Counted from the stretch's first letter, positions 15,296 to 23,534 are shown. The stretch is DNA of 64,000 nucleotides from a virus (IMGVR_UViG_3300046331_000099:1-64000), one strand, 5' to 3'. Notes: generated from the letters alone by a model not told the origin. Numbers and translations: made by a program.

Positions 15296-15940
15296 TTATT
15301 TTCCTGTATCTACTATGTTAATGTTAAGGATAACTCTTCTATTACTATTCACTGGATGCCCTGCAGTATGATACTGCATACCATCAAATATAAGTAAACG
15401 ATTAGCCTTTGGTGGGATAGAATGCTCTATTGTGAACCCACTACGGGTGAAGTTGCTCGCATAATTAGTCTTTTCTTCTTCTGTAGAATCTTTACAAAGT
15501 GGAGTGCAATTAATCGGTTTTTGTATCTGGTGGAATAATCTTGTATCACCATCACTATCATTTAAATACAATATGGCAGTTTTATGGGCTGCTGGTGAAT
15601 CGATATGTGGTATATTATAGGTTTCTGCTCCAACGCCAATCTTTGGCCATTTCATCGCAGCACGTACCCTTAATAAGTTTTCTTGCGGATATCCTAACTT
15701 TATCATCATGTTATAGAAATACTCCTCAAGAATACCATATTCTTCGCTAATATAATTTCTTGGACGATCGAACAGTAAACACTGCAAGGCATCTGTTTCT
15801 ACTGCTAGTGGGTCTTCTACCTTTAACCAATCTGGAACAGATATATTTGGAATATAATACCATGGCATGGCTGGTCCAAGAATTAGATCTTGTAATTCTT
15901 TGAATTTATCTTCTGGAAAAAAGTTATCAATTATTTGCAT
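15296..15940 (-). CDS. 2OG-Fe(II) oxygenase-like protein
   Basis: The 214-residue protein has the double-stranded beta-helix layout: IPHIDSPAAHKTAILYLN (HxD near residue 111), DGDTRLF, then FDGMQYHTAG (distal His near residue 193) and SNRRVILNINI supplying the 2-oxoglutarate arginine. Such enzymes hydroxylate proteins, nucleic acids or small molecules. It is one of four tandem paralogues. Confidence 0.75.
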   Translation of the reverse strand: MQIIDNFFPEDKFKELQDLILGPAMPWYYIPNISVPDWLKVEDPLAVETDALQCLLFDRPRNYISEEYGILEEYFYNMMIKLGYPQENLLRVRAAMKWPKIGVGAETYNIPHIDSPAAHKTAILYLNDSDGDTRLFHQIQKPINCTPLCKDSTEEEKTNYASNFTRSGFTIEHSIPPKANRLLIFDGMQYHTAGHPVNSNRRVILNINIVDTGK

Positions 15941-16538
15941 AGGCTTCGAACACGAAATTTAATATGATTCTATCTTTATGTATCACTGGATTAGAAGAGG
16001 CGTGATATCTGTTCGACTGGAATATGACAGCACGATTCTTTTTAGGTTTTATTCTCTGATTAACAGTTAGTTTATTTGGGTGCGGTTCACCCATAGTAAA
16101 GAACTCATTAAATAAAAATGTATCACCATCACTATCTTGTGTATAATAAATCATAGAATAACATTTATCTGAACCATCATGATGTGGAATATTATAATGG
16201 GTATCAGGTAAGTTCTGTTTAGTTAAAATATTAGACTTGATTCTGCAGATACCAGTAATGCTAAATTCTGGAACTTTATCTTCTAATGAGTAAATTAGTG
16301 GTTTAATATACTCAAAGTAGAATGGATGGCAGTGATTAACTTCAGCATCAAATATTGGTGAAGAAAACTGCCCACAGTCCATTACATTATTATCAGAGTA
16401 AAGTTCTCCTAGATACTCACCATATTTTAAATCAGTTGAAGTATGTCTTAAATACGAATATTGTAATGTATCAACCATATCTCTTTCGATAGCATCGGCA
16501 TATCTTGGAGTGATTAAGTTATCAATAATCTTAATCAC
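15927..16538 (-). CDS. 2OG-Fe(II) oxygenase-like protein
   Basis: At 203 residues it repeats the motif order of its neighbour: YNIPHHDGSDKCYSMIYYT (HxD), DSDGDTFLF, QSNRYHASSNP and KDRIILNFVF. It overlaps both neighbours, so the cluster is translated as a unit. The substrate is unknown. Confidence 0.75.
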   Translation of the reverse strand: MIKIIDNLITPRYADAIERDMVDTLQYSYLRHTSTDLKYGEYLGELYSDNNVMDCGQFSSPIFDAEVNHCHPFYFEYIKPLIYSLEDKVPEFSITGICRIKSNILTKQNLPDTHYNIPHHDGSDKCYSMIYYTQDSDGDTFLFNEFFTMGEPHPNKLTVNQRIKPKKNRAVIFQSNRYHASSNPVIHKDRIILNFVFEAYANN

Positions 16539-17221
16539 GTTTCGCTGCCACCCATATTCTTGATCATCTTTTCATTATCTGCATTTTTTAATACATTAAC
16601 CCAATCTTCGTACATTCTGTGGATGTTTGACACAATAAGAATACGCTCTTGATAAACTGGCTTGTGGTAATCAGTAGGTTCAATAAAGTGAATCAAATAA
16701 CCTGGACTCACAACCAACATACCTTCTTCTAATCGCAGACGTTTGAATGGACTAAACTGGTTGTTATAATTAACTCCGCCACGTGGATCGATAAAAACCA
16801 TGTTCCCTGGATTATCATTATTAAGATTAATATAGAATACACCAACACCTAAAGTAGAACCATGGTGATGTGGAGTGATTCTATACTCCACATCGGCGTG
16901 GATGTGTCTGAAATAACCTTTGGCAATGCGCATTGGTGGTAATGGCATCTCAGAATGCAGAGTCAATGTCTTCTCAGCTAATTCTAATTTCTTTTTCTGA
17001 ACTTCTAACATAGTGTCTGGCAAGTCAGGTAAACTCCAAACATCAACACTATTCTTTTGTGCTCTTGGTAGGACATACTTACGCACGTCATCTTTCAATT
17101 GTTCAATAAAATCCTGAGAGAATGGACGAGAGACACCAATTGGTGTTGACCATAACTCATGTATTGTTTCTTGTCCATTATTAACAAGGACGGTTTTCTT
17201 ACCGTTGTCTGTCATACTCAT
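16535..17221 (-). CDS. 2OG-Fe(II) oxygenase-like protein (divergent)
   Basis: This 228-residue member has ITPHHHGSTLGVGVFYINLN in place of a clean HxD, then GNMVFIDPRGGVNYNNQ, PGYLIHFIEP and QERILIVSN. The layout resembles putative 2OG-Fe(II) oxygenases with an N-terminal LWSTPIGVSR segment. Because the metal triad is less clear, activity is uncertain. Confidence 0.6.
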   Translation of the reverse strand: MSMTDNGKKTVLVNNGQETIHELWSTPIGVSRPFSQDFIEQLKDDVRKYVLPRAQKNSVDVWSLPDLPDTMLEVQKKKLELAEKTLTLHSEMPLPPMRIAKGYFRHIHADVEYRITPHHHGSTLGVGVFYINLNNDNPGNMVFIDPRGGVNYNNQFSPFKRLRLEEGMLVVSPGYLIHFIEPTDYHKPVYQERILIVSNIHRMYEDWVNVLKNADNEKMIKNMGGSET

Positions 17222-17235
17222 ATGTTGGGGTTCCG

Positions 17236-17964
17236 TTATACTTCTCTAACTCTGAAAACTACAGCATAGCGCATTTGATCTGCCCATGGTGCAGTAGGCT
17301 TTGTTGTATGTAAAGCTCTTCCATCATATACAATAACTCTGCCTGCAACTGGCGATACTATTGCATATGGATAACCAACTCCAAATTCTCTTGATTGCCC
17401 ATAACCTCTTTGAAATTGTTGATTATCACCCGTTGTGTCATCATCACTATAAAACACATTCTCTGCCATCCAAGTTGGATACCACTGAAGATTAGCTATG
17501 TATAAAATTGTATGATGTTTGGTATTGCTTAAATCAATTGTATCTCTATGTATTGCATGAGAACGTTTAATAGTTTCATTCGGTTGTGCATTTACATAGC
17601 AAAGAGAATATGCATTAGGTCTTAGCTTTGGGTCAGCCATTCCTTCTGTATCACCATCAATAACATATTTGTTTCCAAGTTTAGAGTTGATATCATTCCA
17701 CAACTCTTGGATAACAGGATGACCTTCACCACGTAATCCAAAGACGCAACGATGCATGTATTGGTTATTGATAGAAGGTATAGTATCGTCAAGATACTCT
17801 TTTTTGTTGTCGATTGGTTTGTAGTAGATTACAGATCCAGGTTCTGGATATGAGACATCCTTGCGAGTTGCATGGAAAGTTTGTCGTTGGATGTAATCCC
17901 AGACTCTCCAACGGAGATCATCTGGGATTAAATCGTCGAATGATTGTACGCTATAAGTTTTCAT
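17236..17964 (-). CDS. 2OG-Fe(II) oxygenase-like protein
   Basis: With the start at 17964 (MKTYSVQSFDDLIPDDLRWR) the protein is 242 residues. It shows SHAIHRDTIDLSNTKHHTIL (HxD), VFYSDDDTTGD, RVIVYDGRALHTTKP (distal His) and MRYAVVFRV. TATAAATA lies six bases above this start (17970-17977), too close for a normal leader. First gene of the four-oxygenase block. Confidence 0.7.
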   Translation of the reverse strand: MKTYSVQSFDDLIPDDLRWRVWDYIQRQTFHATRKDVSYPEPGSVIYYKPIDNKKEYLDDTIPSINNQYMHRCVFGLRGEGHPVIQELWNDINSKLGNKYVIDGDTEGMADPKLRPNAYSLCYVNAQPNETIKRSHAIHRDTIDLSNTKHHTILYIANLQWYPTWMAENVFYSDDDTTGDNQQFQRGYGQSREFGVGYPYAIVSPVAGRVIVYDGRALHTTKPTAPWADQMRYAVVFRVREV

Positions 17965-17980
17965 AAATGTATTTATATCA

Positions 17981-18083
17981 TATAGGAACACACTGCCAAT
18001 TATTCTAAACGTGCTAACAAATTTAGACTTTGTTTATCTGAAACGACTCGGAGTACGACTTCCAAGCTCAGTGTGCTGCTATA
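17981..18083 (-). ncRNA. Candidate structured RNA element A, downstream of Ro gene
   Basis: The ends pair as CACACTG/CAGTGTG and, after a short internal loop, TATAG/CTATA. There is no convincing reading frame inside. It is the last of four adjacent helix-closed elements between the Ro gene and the oxygenase genes. Its outer end overlaps element B, so the two folds compete. Confidence 0.35.
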
Positions 18084-18164
18084 TGATAGTTGGTAGAGAT
18101 AATCTAGGTTTCTCGTTTATCGCACCATGCTCGCCCTAGCGCCTAGGTAGACCAACTTACCATA
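18082..18164 (-). ncRNA. Candidate structured RNA element B, downstream of Ro gene
   Basis: The terminal strands form 13 base pairs with one bulge and one G-U pair on the minus strand (TATGGTAAGTTGGT with ACCAACTATCATA). The interior holds a CTAGG/CCTAG helix and a D-loop-like AGCATGGTGC that also occurs in the tRNA-Asn gene at 28566-28644. Confidence 0.4.
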
Positions 18165-18309
18165 ATAAAACACATTCTGCTTTCTCGTTTTTCCTTTCGA
18201 AACTACTAGACGAGTACCCCTGCTATTCAACCTTGGGTGCTGGCGATTTGCGGCTCACTTAGATCAATCTGCAGATATCTCGTTTGTGATTGAATGTGTT
18301 TTATTATAG
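18160..18309 (-). ncRNA. Candidate structured RNA element C, downstream of Ro gene
   Basis: The ends form an 18-bp helix (minus-strand arms at 18160-18177 and 18292-18309), perfect apart from one pair that is G-U only when read as minus-strand RNA. The 114-nt interior contains several hairpins and a repeated CGAG/CTCG motif, but no open frame. The G-U pair supports a minus-strand transcript. Confidence 0.5.
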
Positions 18310-18417
18310 TGACTGTTTAGTCTGATAACAGTCAAAGAGTTGTTGTAAGTTTGTTCTAGACCAAGATTACATTTAGCTTTCGCAAGGCACTCCACGTTTG
18401 AGCCTTCTGGTTAGATA

Positions 18418-18558
18418 CCATAATTCAATACACTCCCAGAAGAAGTCATCCTTCTGTAACCATTACACTTCTCTTGATTAGATCATGACCCTAACCTCAA
18501 AATGTCTTGACACGACTGGCTATGCCTGCTATTTGACTAAAAGTATATTGAATTATAG
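18418..18558 (-). ncRNA. Candidate structured RNA element D, downstream of Ro gene
   Basis: Arms at 18418-18434 and 18542-18558 form a 17-bp helix with two G-U pairs on the minus strand. The interior includes the hairpin TTAGG-GTCATGA-TCTAA, which looks like an anticodon arm. It lies closest to the 3' end of the Ro gene. A Y-RNA-like role is inferred from position only. Confidence 0.5.
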
Positions 18559-18559
18559 T

Positions 18560-18583
18560 GTCTGGTGATTACGCACACCAGAC
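18560..18583 (-). other. Perfect hairpin between Ro gene and element D
   Basis: GTCTGGTG and CACCAGAC form an 8-bp stem with an 8-base loop. No T-run follows on the minus strand, so it may be a processing or stabilising hairpin rather than a terminator. Confidence 0.5.
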
Positions 18584-18609
18584 AATGCGCCCGCCCCTAA
18601 GCGACTAGG

Positions 18610-20037
18610 TTAAGCCAAGTCGTAACGTGGATTCATCAATGCCTTCAGCATGATGGCTTCTGGAGTGAATTGCTCAGTGTCTCCACCAAGAACCGCTACC
18701 ATGATAGCTGGGCTGAACCCAGATACCAAAGCCACACCACGTGTGTCGTACTTAACTGGGACGTTGTCCTTAGCGTTAAGATTCCAGAACACGATCTTTG
18801 GCAGTTCGTATCCTGCATCTTCGAACTTGCGAGACATCATCTTCATCGCAGTGTCGTCGAAACGAGCACAGTGATCGAATTGCATGTCTGACATGATCAG
18901 AAGCATTTCTGGCATTTCTTCTTGAGGAACATTACCATTCTTGGCAGTAGACAGGATCTTGTCCATAGCCTTAACCAAGTCAGTATTCATACCCCAGTTA
19001 GAAGATGACATTTGTTGACACTTCTCAACGATGTTACCCTTCAGGTGCAACAGTTCTGGTTCGCCAGAGAAAGTCAGGAATGTATCCTTGAACTTACCCT
19101 TGTTCTTGTCGGCAACGTACAATCCCAGAGAGATCGCAACGTCCATACAAGTAGTCACAGACTTGGAGTCAGCACCACCTGCACGGCAAGACATTGAACC
19201 AGAAACGTCCACCAATGGCAACACGTTAGCGTCACCGATGAAGTTTTCCATGGCTTCCCATTGCTTTTGCACAACTACCAATTCGTTTGCACTGAACTTG
19301 TTACGGTATGAACCGATAACACCCTTCAACACATCGTATGGGAATACTGCACCAGCATTTACCTTCACCTTTGGGTCATCACCCTTTACCAACGCAGTCA
19401 CGTACTCAGCGTACTTTGAAGTGTTACGTCCAAAAGCCTTTTTGTAACGTGCGTGAGCAACAGATGGAACATGAGAGAAGTTGATTTCGTCCCATTCTTT
19501 GGCACACATGCTTTGTTCAACCACTTTAGTCATTTCGACCAAAGACTTACGGTAGAACTTAGGTGACATACCGAAGAACTCACGGATTTCTCGAGCAGTC
19601 TCACCTTTACGTGGAGTCCACTTTGCAGCCAGACCATTCTTCGCACGCAGAGCGTCACCAAGCATAGTGTAGGCTTGTGCCTTCAGAGGTTGAGTCTTGA
19701 AGACAAACAAGTCATCCCAACGACCAACTTCTGGCACTTTCGCCAGCAACTTTGCAGCTAGATCTGGACGAGTGTTTTCTAATTGAACCATGATTTGACG
19801 AAACAATTCACGTTCACCAGCACCACCACGTGCGTCACGTAGCCACAAAGCCAAGCGCAAGGCAAGGTCTTGATCTTCTACTAGAGCAGCAGTGAATTCT
19901 TTGGTGATGTTCTTGCCACGTGATGCGCCAGCTTTGAAGAACAGGTCTACAAGAGCATTGGCAGTGGACTTACGAGCAAGCATACCATTTTCGGTGCGTG
20001 CTTCTTGATTAACAACGGCATTAACAAAAGTGTTCAT
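18610..20037 (-). CDS. rsr: Ro60/TROVE-vWA RNA-binding protein
   Basis: The 475-residue protein begins with a TROVE-type helical repeat domain (residues 1-270) and ends with a von Willebrand A domain bearing the MIDAS motif PLVDVSGSMS near residue 285. Bacterial Ro homologues (Rsr) bind Y RNAs and misfolded RNAs and work with 3' exonucleases in RNA quality control and rRNA maturation. I start it at the ATG at 20037; a GTG at 20052 is also open. Its own consensus promoter lies about 200 bases upstream, and structured DNA flanks it on both sides. Confidence 0.9.
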   Translation of the reverse strand: MNTFVNAVVNQEARTENGMLARKSTANALVDLFFKAGASRGKNITKEFTAALVEDQDLALRLALWLRDARGGAGERELFRQIMVQLENTRPDLAAKLLAKVPEVGRWDDLFVFKTQPLKAQAYTMLGDALRAKNGLAAKWTPRKGETAREIREFFGMSPKFYRKSLVEMTKVVEQSMCAKEWDEINFSHVPSVAHARYKKAFGRNTSKYAEYVTALVKGDDPKVKVNAGAVFPYDVLKGVIGSYRNKFSANELVVVQKQWEAMENFIGDANVLPLVDVSGSMSCRAGGADSKSVTTCMDVAISLGLYVADKNKGKFKDTFLTFSGEPELLHLKGNIVEKCQQMSSSNWGMNTDLVKAMDKILSTAKNGNVPQEEMPEMLLIMSDMQFDHCARFDDTAMKMMSRKFEDAGYELPKIVFWNLNAKDNVPVKYDTRGVALVSGFSPAIMVAVLGGDTEQFTPEAIMLKALMNPRYDLA

Positions 20038-20049
20038 ATAAATTTCTTT

Positions 20050-20215
20050 CACATAACAGGCGAGATTTGCCTAAAAACAACAGGTTAGTTTCCTACTTTT
20101 TTGTTTTTCATGAGAAAATCGAAAACTCATTAGACGGTGGGGGAGAGAGCGAACTCTCAGCGTATCCATCGTCAGTCCTTAGTGGATACGAGATCCTAAG
20201 AATTGTTTGCTGAAC
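20050..20215 (-). ncRNA. Structured leader of the Ro transcript, candidate Y RNA
   Basis: Between the promoter and the Ro start there are about 165 transcribed bases. They contain a GTATCC/GGATAC helix, a T-arm-like hairpin GAGAG-TTCGCTC-TCTC and a closing AGGC/GCCT hairpin that resembles the small elements in the tRNA array. In Deinococcus a Y RNA with a tRNA-like module lies directly upstream of rsr. The identity here is inferred from that parallel. Confidence 0.4.
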
Positions 20216-20233
20216 CTAACCTAACGAAACTCT

Positions 20234-20262
20234 ATTATACTTCACACATACAATAAAGTCAA
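20234..20262 (-). promoter_or_regulatory. Strong sigma70 promoter for Ro transcript
   Basis: Minus-strand TTGACT-17-TATAAT. Confidence 0.85.
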
Positions 20263-20280
20263 CAAAAATAACGGGATGAA

Positions 20281-20545
20281 CGGGTAAATAATTTTGGTTA
20301 CTTAAACCATCGTGTTCCTTTCGGCTTAGCCCCACGAGAATCGTCCAGTTCACTGGTATAGCCTGACAAGTTCAGGCAACTTGGTACACATTCGGGTGTA
20401 ACTATCGAACTCCTAATAGGGGTTCCAAGGCATAAGAGCATGCAATAGTCTTTCCAGCCTAGTTTCAGTTATGACGCCTTACGACGTTTCCTCCTGTTGA
20501 AACTACTCTTTAGGCAGTATTGTTTAATATGCTGCAATCATCCCA
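20281..20545 (-). ncRNA. Candidate structured RNA upstream of the Ro gene
   Basis: About 260 bases below a separate promoter hold no gene but many perfect hairpins: CAGCAT/ATACTG, GTTTCA/TGAAAC, GGAACCCC/AGGAGTTC-type, TACAC/GTGTA, GCCTGA/TCAGGC and a terminal GGTT/AACC. The density of local helices and the private promoter suggest a stable RNA. I could not match it to tmRNA, RNase P or a known riboswitch. Confidence 0.5.
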
Positions 20546-20556
20546 ATTCAAACTAA

Positions 20557-20585
20557 ATTATACATCATCTAGTCTTGCAAGTCAA
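20557..20585 (-). promoter_or_regulatory. Sigma70 promoter for the structured RNA
   Basis: Minus-strand TTGACT-17-TATAAT, just after the YkuK-like gene. Confidence 0.85.
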
Positions 20586-20590
20586 GCACT

Positions 20591-21073
20591 TTATGCTGCT
20601 TTGCGATTAGACAAGATGTGTTTCATTCTATCAGCGCAGTAAGATGCAGCGAATGCGTTTGGCTTAACCAAAGGAATCACGTTGCACATACCACGGATGT
20701 AGCCAGTTGCTTCGTTGATTACGCAAGAACTACCATGCATTTCGTTTGGGTTGATGTCTAAGTGGACTTCCACTTCTCTGTCTTCCAAAACGTCATGTAG
20801 CTTTTGATACAATTCAGCAATTTTATAAACTTCATTCATCAAACGCATACGTGGACGATTCTTCTTTTGATCGTAGTCACGTTCACGTTGTACTTCACCG
20901 AAAATCTTGCAGCCGTGTTTACCATCAATGTGAACAACAACAGCAAGTGTGTAATCTGCATACCAGTCTTTACCAATATTAAATCGTTCAGAATCTCCAC
21001 CGATGTAGATTTTAGTTTCTGGACTTTGAGCCTCGATGAATGCTTTAACTTCATCGATATCGATTTTACGCAT
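20591..21073 (-). CDS. RNase H-fold protein, YkuK/DUF458-like
   Basis: The 160-residue protein starts IYIGGDSERF near residue 22 and continues with a VVVHIDGKHGCKIF strand pair and VEVHLDINPNEMHGSS near residue 103. These place conserved acidic residues as in the RNase H-like YkuK family. The substrate is unknown; RNA processing is plausible next to the tRNA array. Confidence 0.6.
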   Translation of the reverse strand: MRKIDIDEVKAFIEAQSPETKIYIGGDSERFNIGKDWYADYTLAVVVHIDGKHGCKIFGEVQRERDYDQKKNRPRMRLMNEVYKIAELYQKLHDVLEDREVEVHLDINPNEMHGSSCVINEATGYIRGMCNVIPLVKPNAFAASYCADRMKHILSNRKAA

Positions 21074-21103
21074 ATTACACCTCTTTCACCTCATTAAAAA
21101 AAT

Positions 21104-21177
21104 TGGAGCGGGATGAGAGAATCGAACTCTCAACAACAGATTGGAAATCTGTAGTTTTACCATTAAACTAATCCCGC
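21104..21177 (-). tRNA. tRNA-Gly(UCC)
   Basis: A full cloverleaf with perfect acceptor (GCGGGAT/ATCCCGC), anticodon loop TTTCCAA and an encoded CCA end. Confidence 0.93.
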
Positions 21178-21183
21178 AATATT

Positions 21184-21260
21184 TGGCGAGCCGAGAGGGA
21201 TTCGAACCCCCAACATATGGTTTTGGAGACCATCGTTCTGCCAATTGGAACTACCGACTC
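21184..21260 (-). tRNA. tRNA-Trp(CCA)
   Basis: The anticodon loop is CTCCAAA, the acceptor pairs with two G-U pairs, the discriminator is G and CCA is encoded. Its first 10 bases overlap the 3' end of the preceding small CDS. Confidence 0.93.
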
Positions 21261-21421
21261 ATGTTTTGTAAGACCTCTTGGGTCTCATCATTATTTCGAG
21301 TCAGCTTTTCTTCTGCCTCGGAATTCTGTTTGTTTTTGTTACCCCAGATAGCATCGTATCCGTTGTCCCATTTATCTTTATCTTCTGGACGACGTTTGTC
21401 GCCTTTACCACCATCACTCAT
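21251..21421 (-). CDS. Small hydrophilic protein (56 aa) overlapping tRNA-Trp
   Basis: The ATG at 21421 (MSDGGKGDKRRPEDKDKWDN...) has AGGAG upstream. Very similar DGGKGDxRRP openings occur in small conserved proteins of T4-like phages. Its last codons and TAG stop form the 5' end of the tRNA-Trp gene. The function is unknown. Confidence 0.7.
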   Translation of the reverse strand: MSDGGKGDKRRPEDKDKWDNGYDAIWGNKNKQNSEAEEKLTRNNDETQEVLQNMSR

Positions 21422-21429
21422 ACTTACTC

Positions 21430-22092
21430 CTATAACCACTCAGCAAAGAAATACTGATTGAGTTTCTTTGGTACAGATTTAGTTATTCGTTGTCCATGAA
21501 GAGTACCACCCTTCCACGACACCATTCTATTATACACGTTCTTTACTTCACATGTCAAGTCGAAGTTGTCGTCGTGTTCTTTACGCATACGCTTAAATTC
21601 TTGTAAGTCTATCTTACCTGCACGATACAACTCACCTGGAATTGTATATTCGTCAATACATCGTTTGACAATTTCTTGTTCATCCCAATCAATATGATCT
21701 TTGAATCTATGTATTGTTACTCCAGATTCTGGATCTGGGTTTGGTGTGAGTAAAATTTGCCCACAAAACGCCATTCTGTATTCTTCAACTGTTGCTCTGC
21801 AAACATCTGGATTCTTACCGTCCATATGAGTAGTCGAAACATTAAACAGTTCGTCTACATCGTTGTACTGATGTTCCATAAAGAAGGTAGTCAGTTTAAT
21901 CTTATTAGGATCAACACCATGGATAGAACAAAGAGCATTCTTTACTCCATCAAATGTAGGCTTACTCATCATCTCTAGACTAATACTTCTGTTTCCAGTA
22001 CCACAACCAGAAATAGGAAATTCGTTAACCAATCCAAGTATATAATCTGGTTGTGTGTAAAAATTATCAAGAACTTTGATGTCTGTTATCAT
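21430..22092 (-). CDS. Putative 2OG-Fe(II) oxygenase-like protein
   Basis: The 220-residue protein contains STTHMDGKNPDVCRATVEE (HxD near residue 87), CGQILLTPNPDPESGVTIHR and MVSWKGGTLHGQR (possible distal His). This resembles phage oxygenase-fold proteins of the DUF6445 type. The metal triad is likely but not certain. Confidence 0.5.
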   Translation of the reverse strand: MITDIKVLDNFYTQPDYILGLVNEFPISGCGTGNRSISLEMMSKPTFDGVKNALCSIHGVDPNKIKLTTFFMEHQYNDVDELFNVSTTHMDGKNPDVCRATVEEYRMAFCGQILLTPNPDPESGVTIHRFKDHIDWDEQEIVKRCIDEYTIPGELYRAGKIDLQEFKRMRKEHDDNFDLTCEVKNVYNRMVSWKGGTLHGQRITKSVPKKLNQYFFAEWL

Positions 22093-22445
22093 AATTTATC
22101 TATCTTAAGTTTTGTGTTTCTTGGTTCATACTTAAATCGATTGAACCAATTCTTGTGTATCTTAACAGAGAACGAAACATCATTTTGTTTGATGCAGTAG
22201 TACAGATTTTTATACAAAGATGATAGTAAGTTCAACTCGTACATATCTCTGTATAACTCATCAGTGATATCATCTTCGATATCTTTAGTCCAAATTAAAG
22301 CAACTTTAGTTTTCTGAACTCTCACAACAACAGAAAGGTTATAAACTACTTTGTTATCTACAATTATAGAATCAACACCAAGCGAAATGCTATCACCATC
22401 AGATATTCTTGACGCTATATGTTCTATGTCTAACTCATGAGCCAT
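22089..22445 (-). CDS. Hypothetical protein (118 aa)
   Basis: The ATG at 22445 overlaps the TAA of the upstream gene (TAATG). The sequence (MAHELDIEHIASRISDGDSI...) is soluble alpha/beta with no recognised motif. Confidence 0.55.
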   Translation of the reverse strand: MAHELDIEHIASRISDGDSISLGVDSIIVDNKVVYNLSVVVRVQKTKVALIWTKDIEDDITDELYRDMYELNLLSSLYKNLYYCIKQNDVSFSVKIHKNWFNRFKYEPRNTKLKIDKL

Positions 22446-22921
22446 TAGAATGGTATCCAATTTTCTTCTTCACGCAATGAAGAATGTATTCTAATAAGAA
22501 TCATAAGAAGTGGTTGCCCATCACAAGTGACAGTAAATTCTTCTTTATGGTGCGGAGATATTAGAATAGTTGGATCATTCAACTCGATCTCTTGAGTCTG
22601 GCCATCTACTGAGAAAGATAGTTTATTTACATTCGGATTTGCAAACAACACACCAAAGTATTCATGGTCACGACTATCAGTCACTCTTGTATTACTGTGA
22701 ATCAAAACTGGTTCTGCGCTCACGAAGTATTTTTTGAAGTTGGTATTTGGCCAGTTACAGTAGAACGCATCTTGAATCATCTCGTATAGATGCCATGTGT
22801 GAACAGACATGGTATTAAACAGATGCTTATGCTCTGGAAAGTTTACCATGTAATCTACAAAACCATCAGTTAACTTTTGGTCTTCTCTAGTAACAAAATA
22901 TTTTAGATATTTCTTTGCCAT
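22445..22921 (-). CDS. Hypothetical protein, possibly cupin-like
   Basis: A 158-residue protein with a helical first half and a beta-rich second half (EYFGVLFANPNVNKLSF, ILISPHHKEEFTV, PLLMILIRIHSS). The second half would fit a jelly-roll domain, as expected among oxygenase-like neighbours. This is a weak call. Confidence 0.45.
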   Translation of the reverse strand: MAKKYLKYFVTREDQKLTDGFVDYMVNFPEHKHLFNTMSVHTWHLYEMIQDAFYCNWPNTNFKKYFVSAEPVLIHSNTRVTDSRDHEYFGVLFANPNVNKLSFSVDGQTQEIELNDPTILISPHHKEEFTVTCDGQPLLMILIRIHSSLREEENWIPF

Positions 22922-22922
22922 A

Positions 22923-23453
22923 TCACTCGAAACAAAAATTCATTATACACCTAATATCAGTGGTTGGTTTGGATCCATGGTGCTGAAGGTTACCATCAAA
23001 CACGATAACATTACCACGTTTATGTTCTGATCTAACCAACTCACTACCATCTGGATTATACAGAACTGTTGGTCCATCACTTTCGTTTATATAATAAACA
23101 GCACTGTAGTATGGAGTCGGAAAGTTTGGTAAATCTACATGTTTAATCGGAGGATTAACACCTGCAGTAACTAACTGTAGTTGACATATCATATTGTGTA
23201 TCCTAGTAGCACCTAACTTTTCTGGGACTATCTTAAACACATCATACATTTCACGATCCAACATTTTACCATTTTGATAAACAGGGTGGCGAAACGAACT
23301 TATATTTCTCTTAGCTTCGTCGCTAACATTATATGCATTACTCGTGTAGGCTGAGAACCTATTAAATATCCACTGAGTGTTAGCATTAAGAACAGATGCC
23401 TCTAAAAGATTTTGCTGTTCTTCAGTTAATAAATTTTCTACAATTTTATACAT
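22923..23453 (-). CDS. 2OG-Fe(II) oxygenase-like protein
   Basis: With the start at 23453 (MYKIVENLLTEEQQNLLEAS) the product is 176 residues. PPIKHVDLPNFPTPYYSAVY (HxD), NESDGPTVLYN, NVIVFDGNLQHHGSKP (distal His) and IRCIMNFCF (Arg) give the oxygenase order. The ATG lies only five bases after the encoded CCA of tRNA-Thr(AGU), so the ribosome site must lie inside the tRNA acceptor stem. Confidence 0.7.
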   Translation of the reverse strand: MYKIVENLLTEEQQNLLEASVLNANTQWIFNRFSAYTSNAYNVSDEAKRNISSFRHPVYQNGKMLDREMYDVFKIVPEKLGATRIHNMICQLQLVTAGVNPPIKHVDLPNFPTPYYSAVYYINESDGPTVLYNPDGSELVRSEHKRGNVIVFDGNLQHHGSKPTTDIRCIMNFCFE

Positions 23454-23458
23454 ATTTT

Positions 23459-23534
23459 TGGTGCCCCTCACATGATTCGAACACGTGACCTTCACATTAC
23501 TAATGTGCTGCTCTACCAACTGAGCTAGAAGGGC
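23459..23534 (-). tRNA. tRNA-Thr(AGU)
   Basis: The acceptor pairs GCCCTTC/GAGGGGC, D and T arms are canonical, the anticodon loop is TTAGTAA and CCA is encoded. An A at position 34 is unusual for a bacterial threonine tRNA. Position 27-43 is a G-A mismatch. Confidence 0.8.

Noticed and set aside
17970-17977. TATAAATA before the oxygenase gene as a late promoter
   Set aside because: It lies six bases above the chosen start, leaving no leader; probably chance.
20281-20545. tmRNA or group I intron
   Set aside because: There is no tRNA-like Ala end with a tag frame and I could not place the P3-P8 core of an intron.
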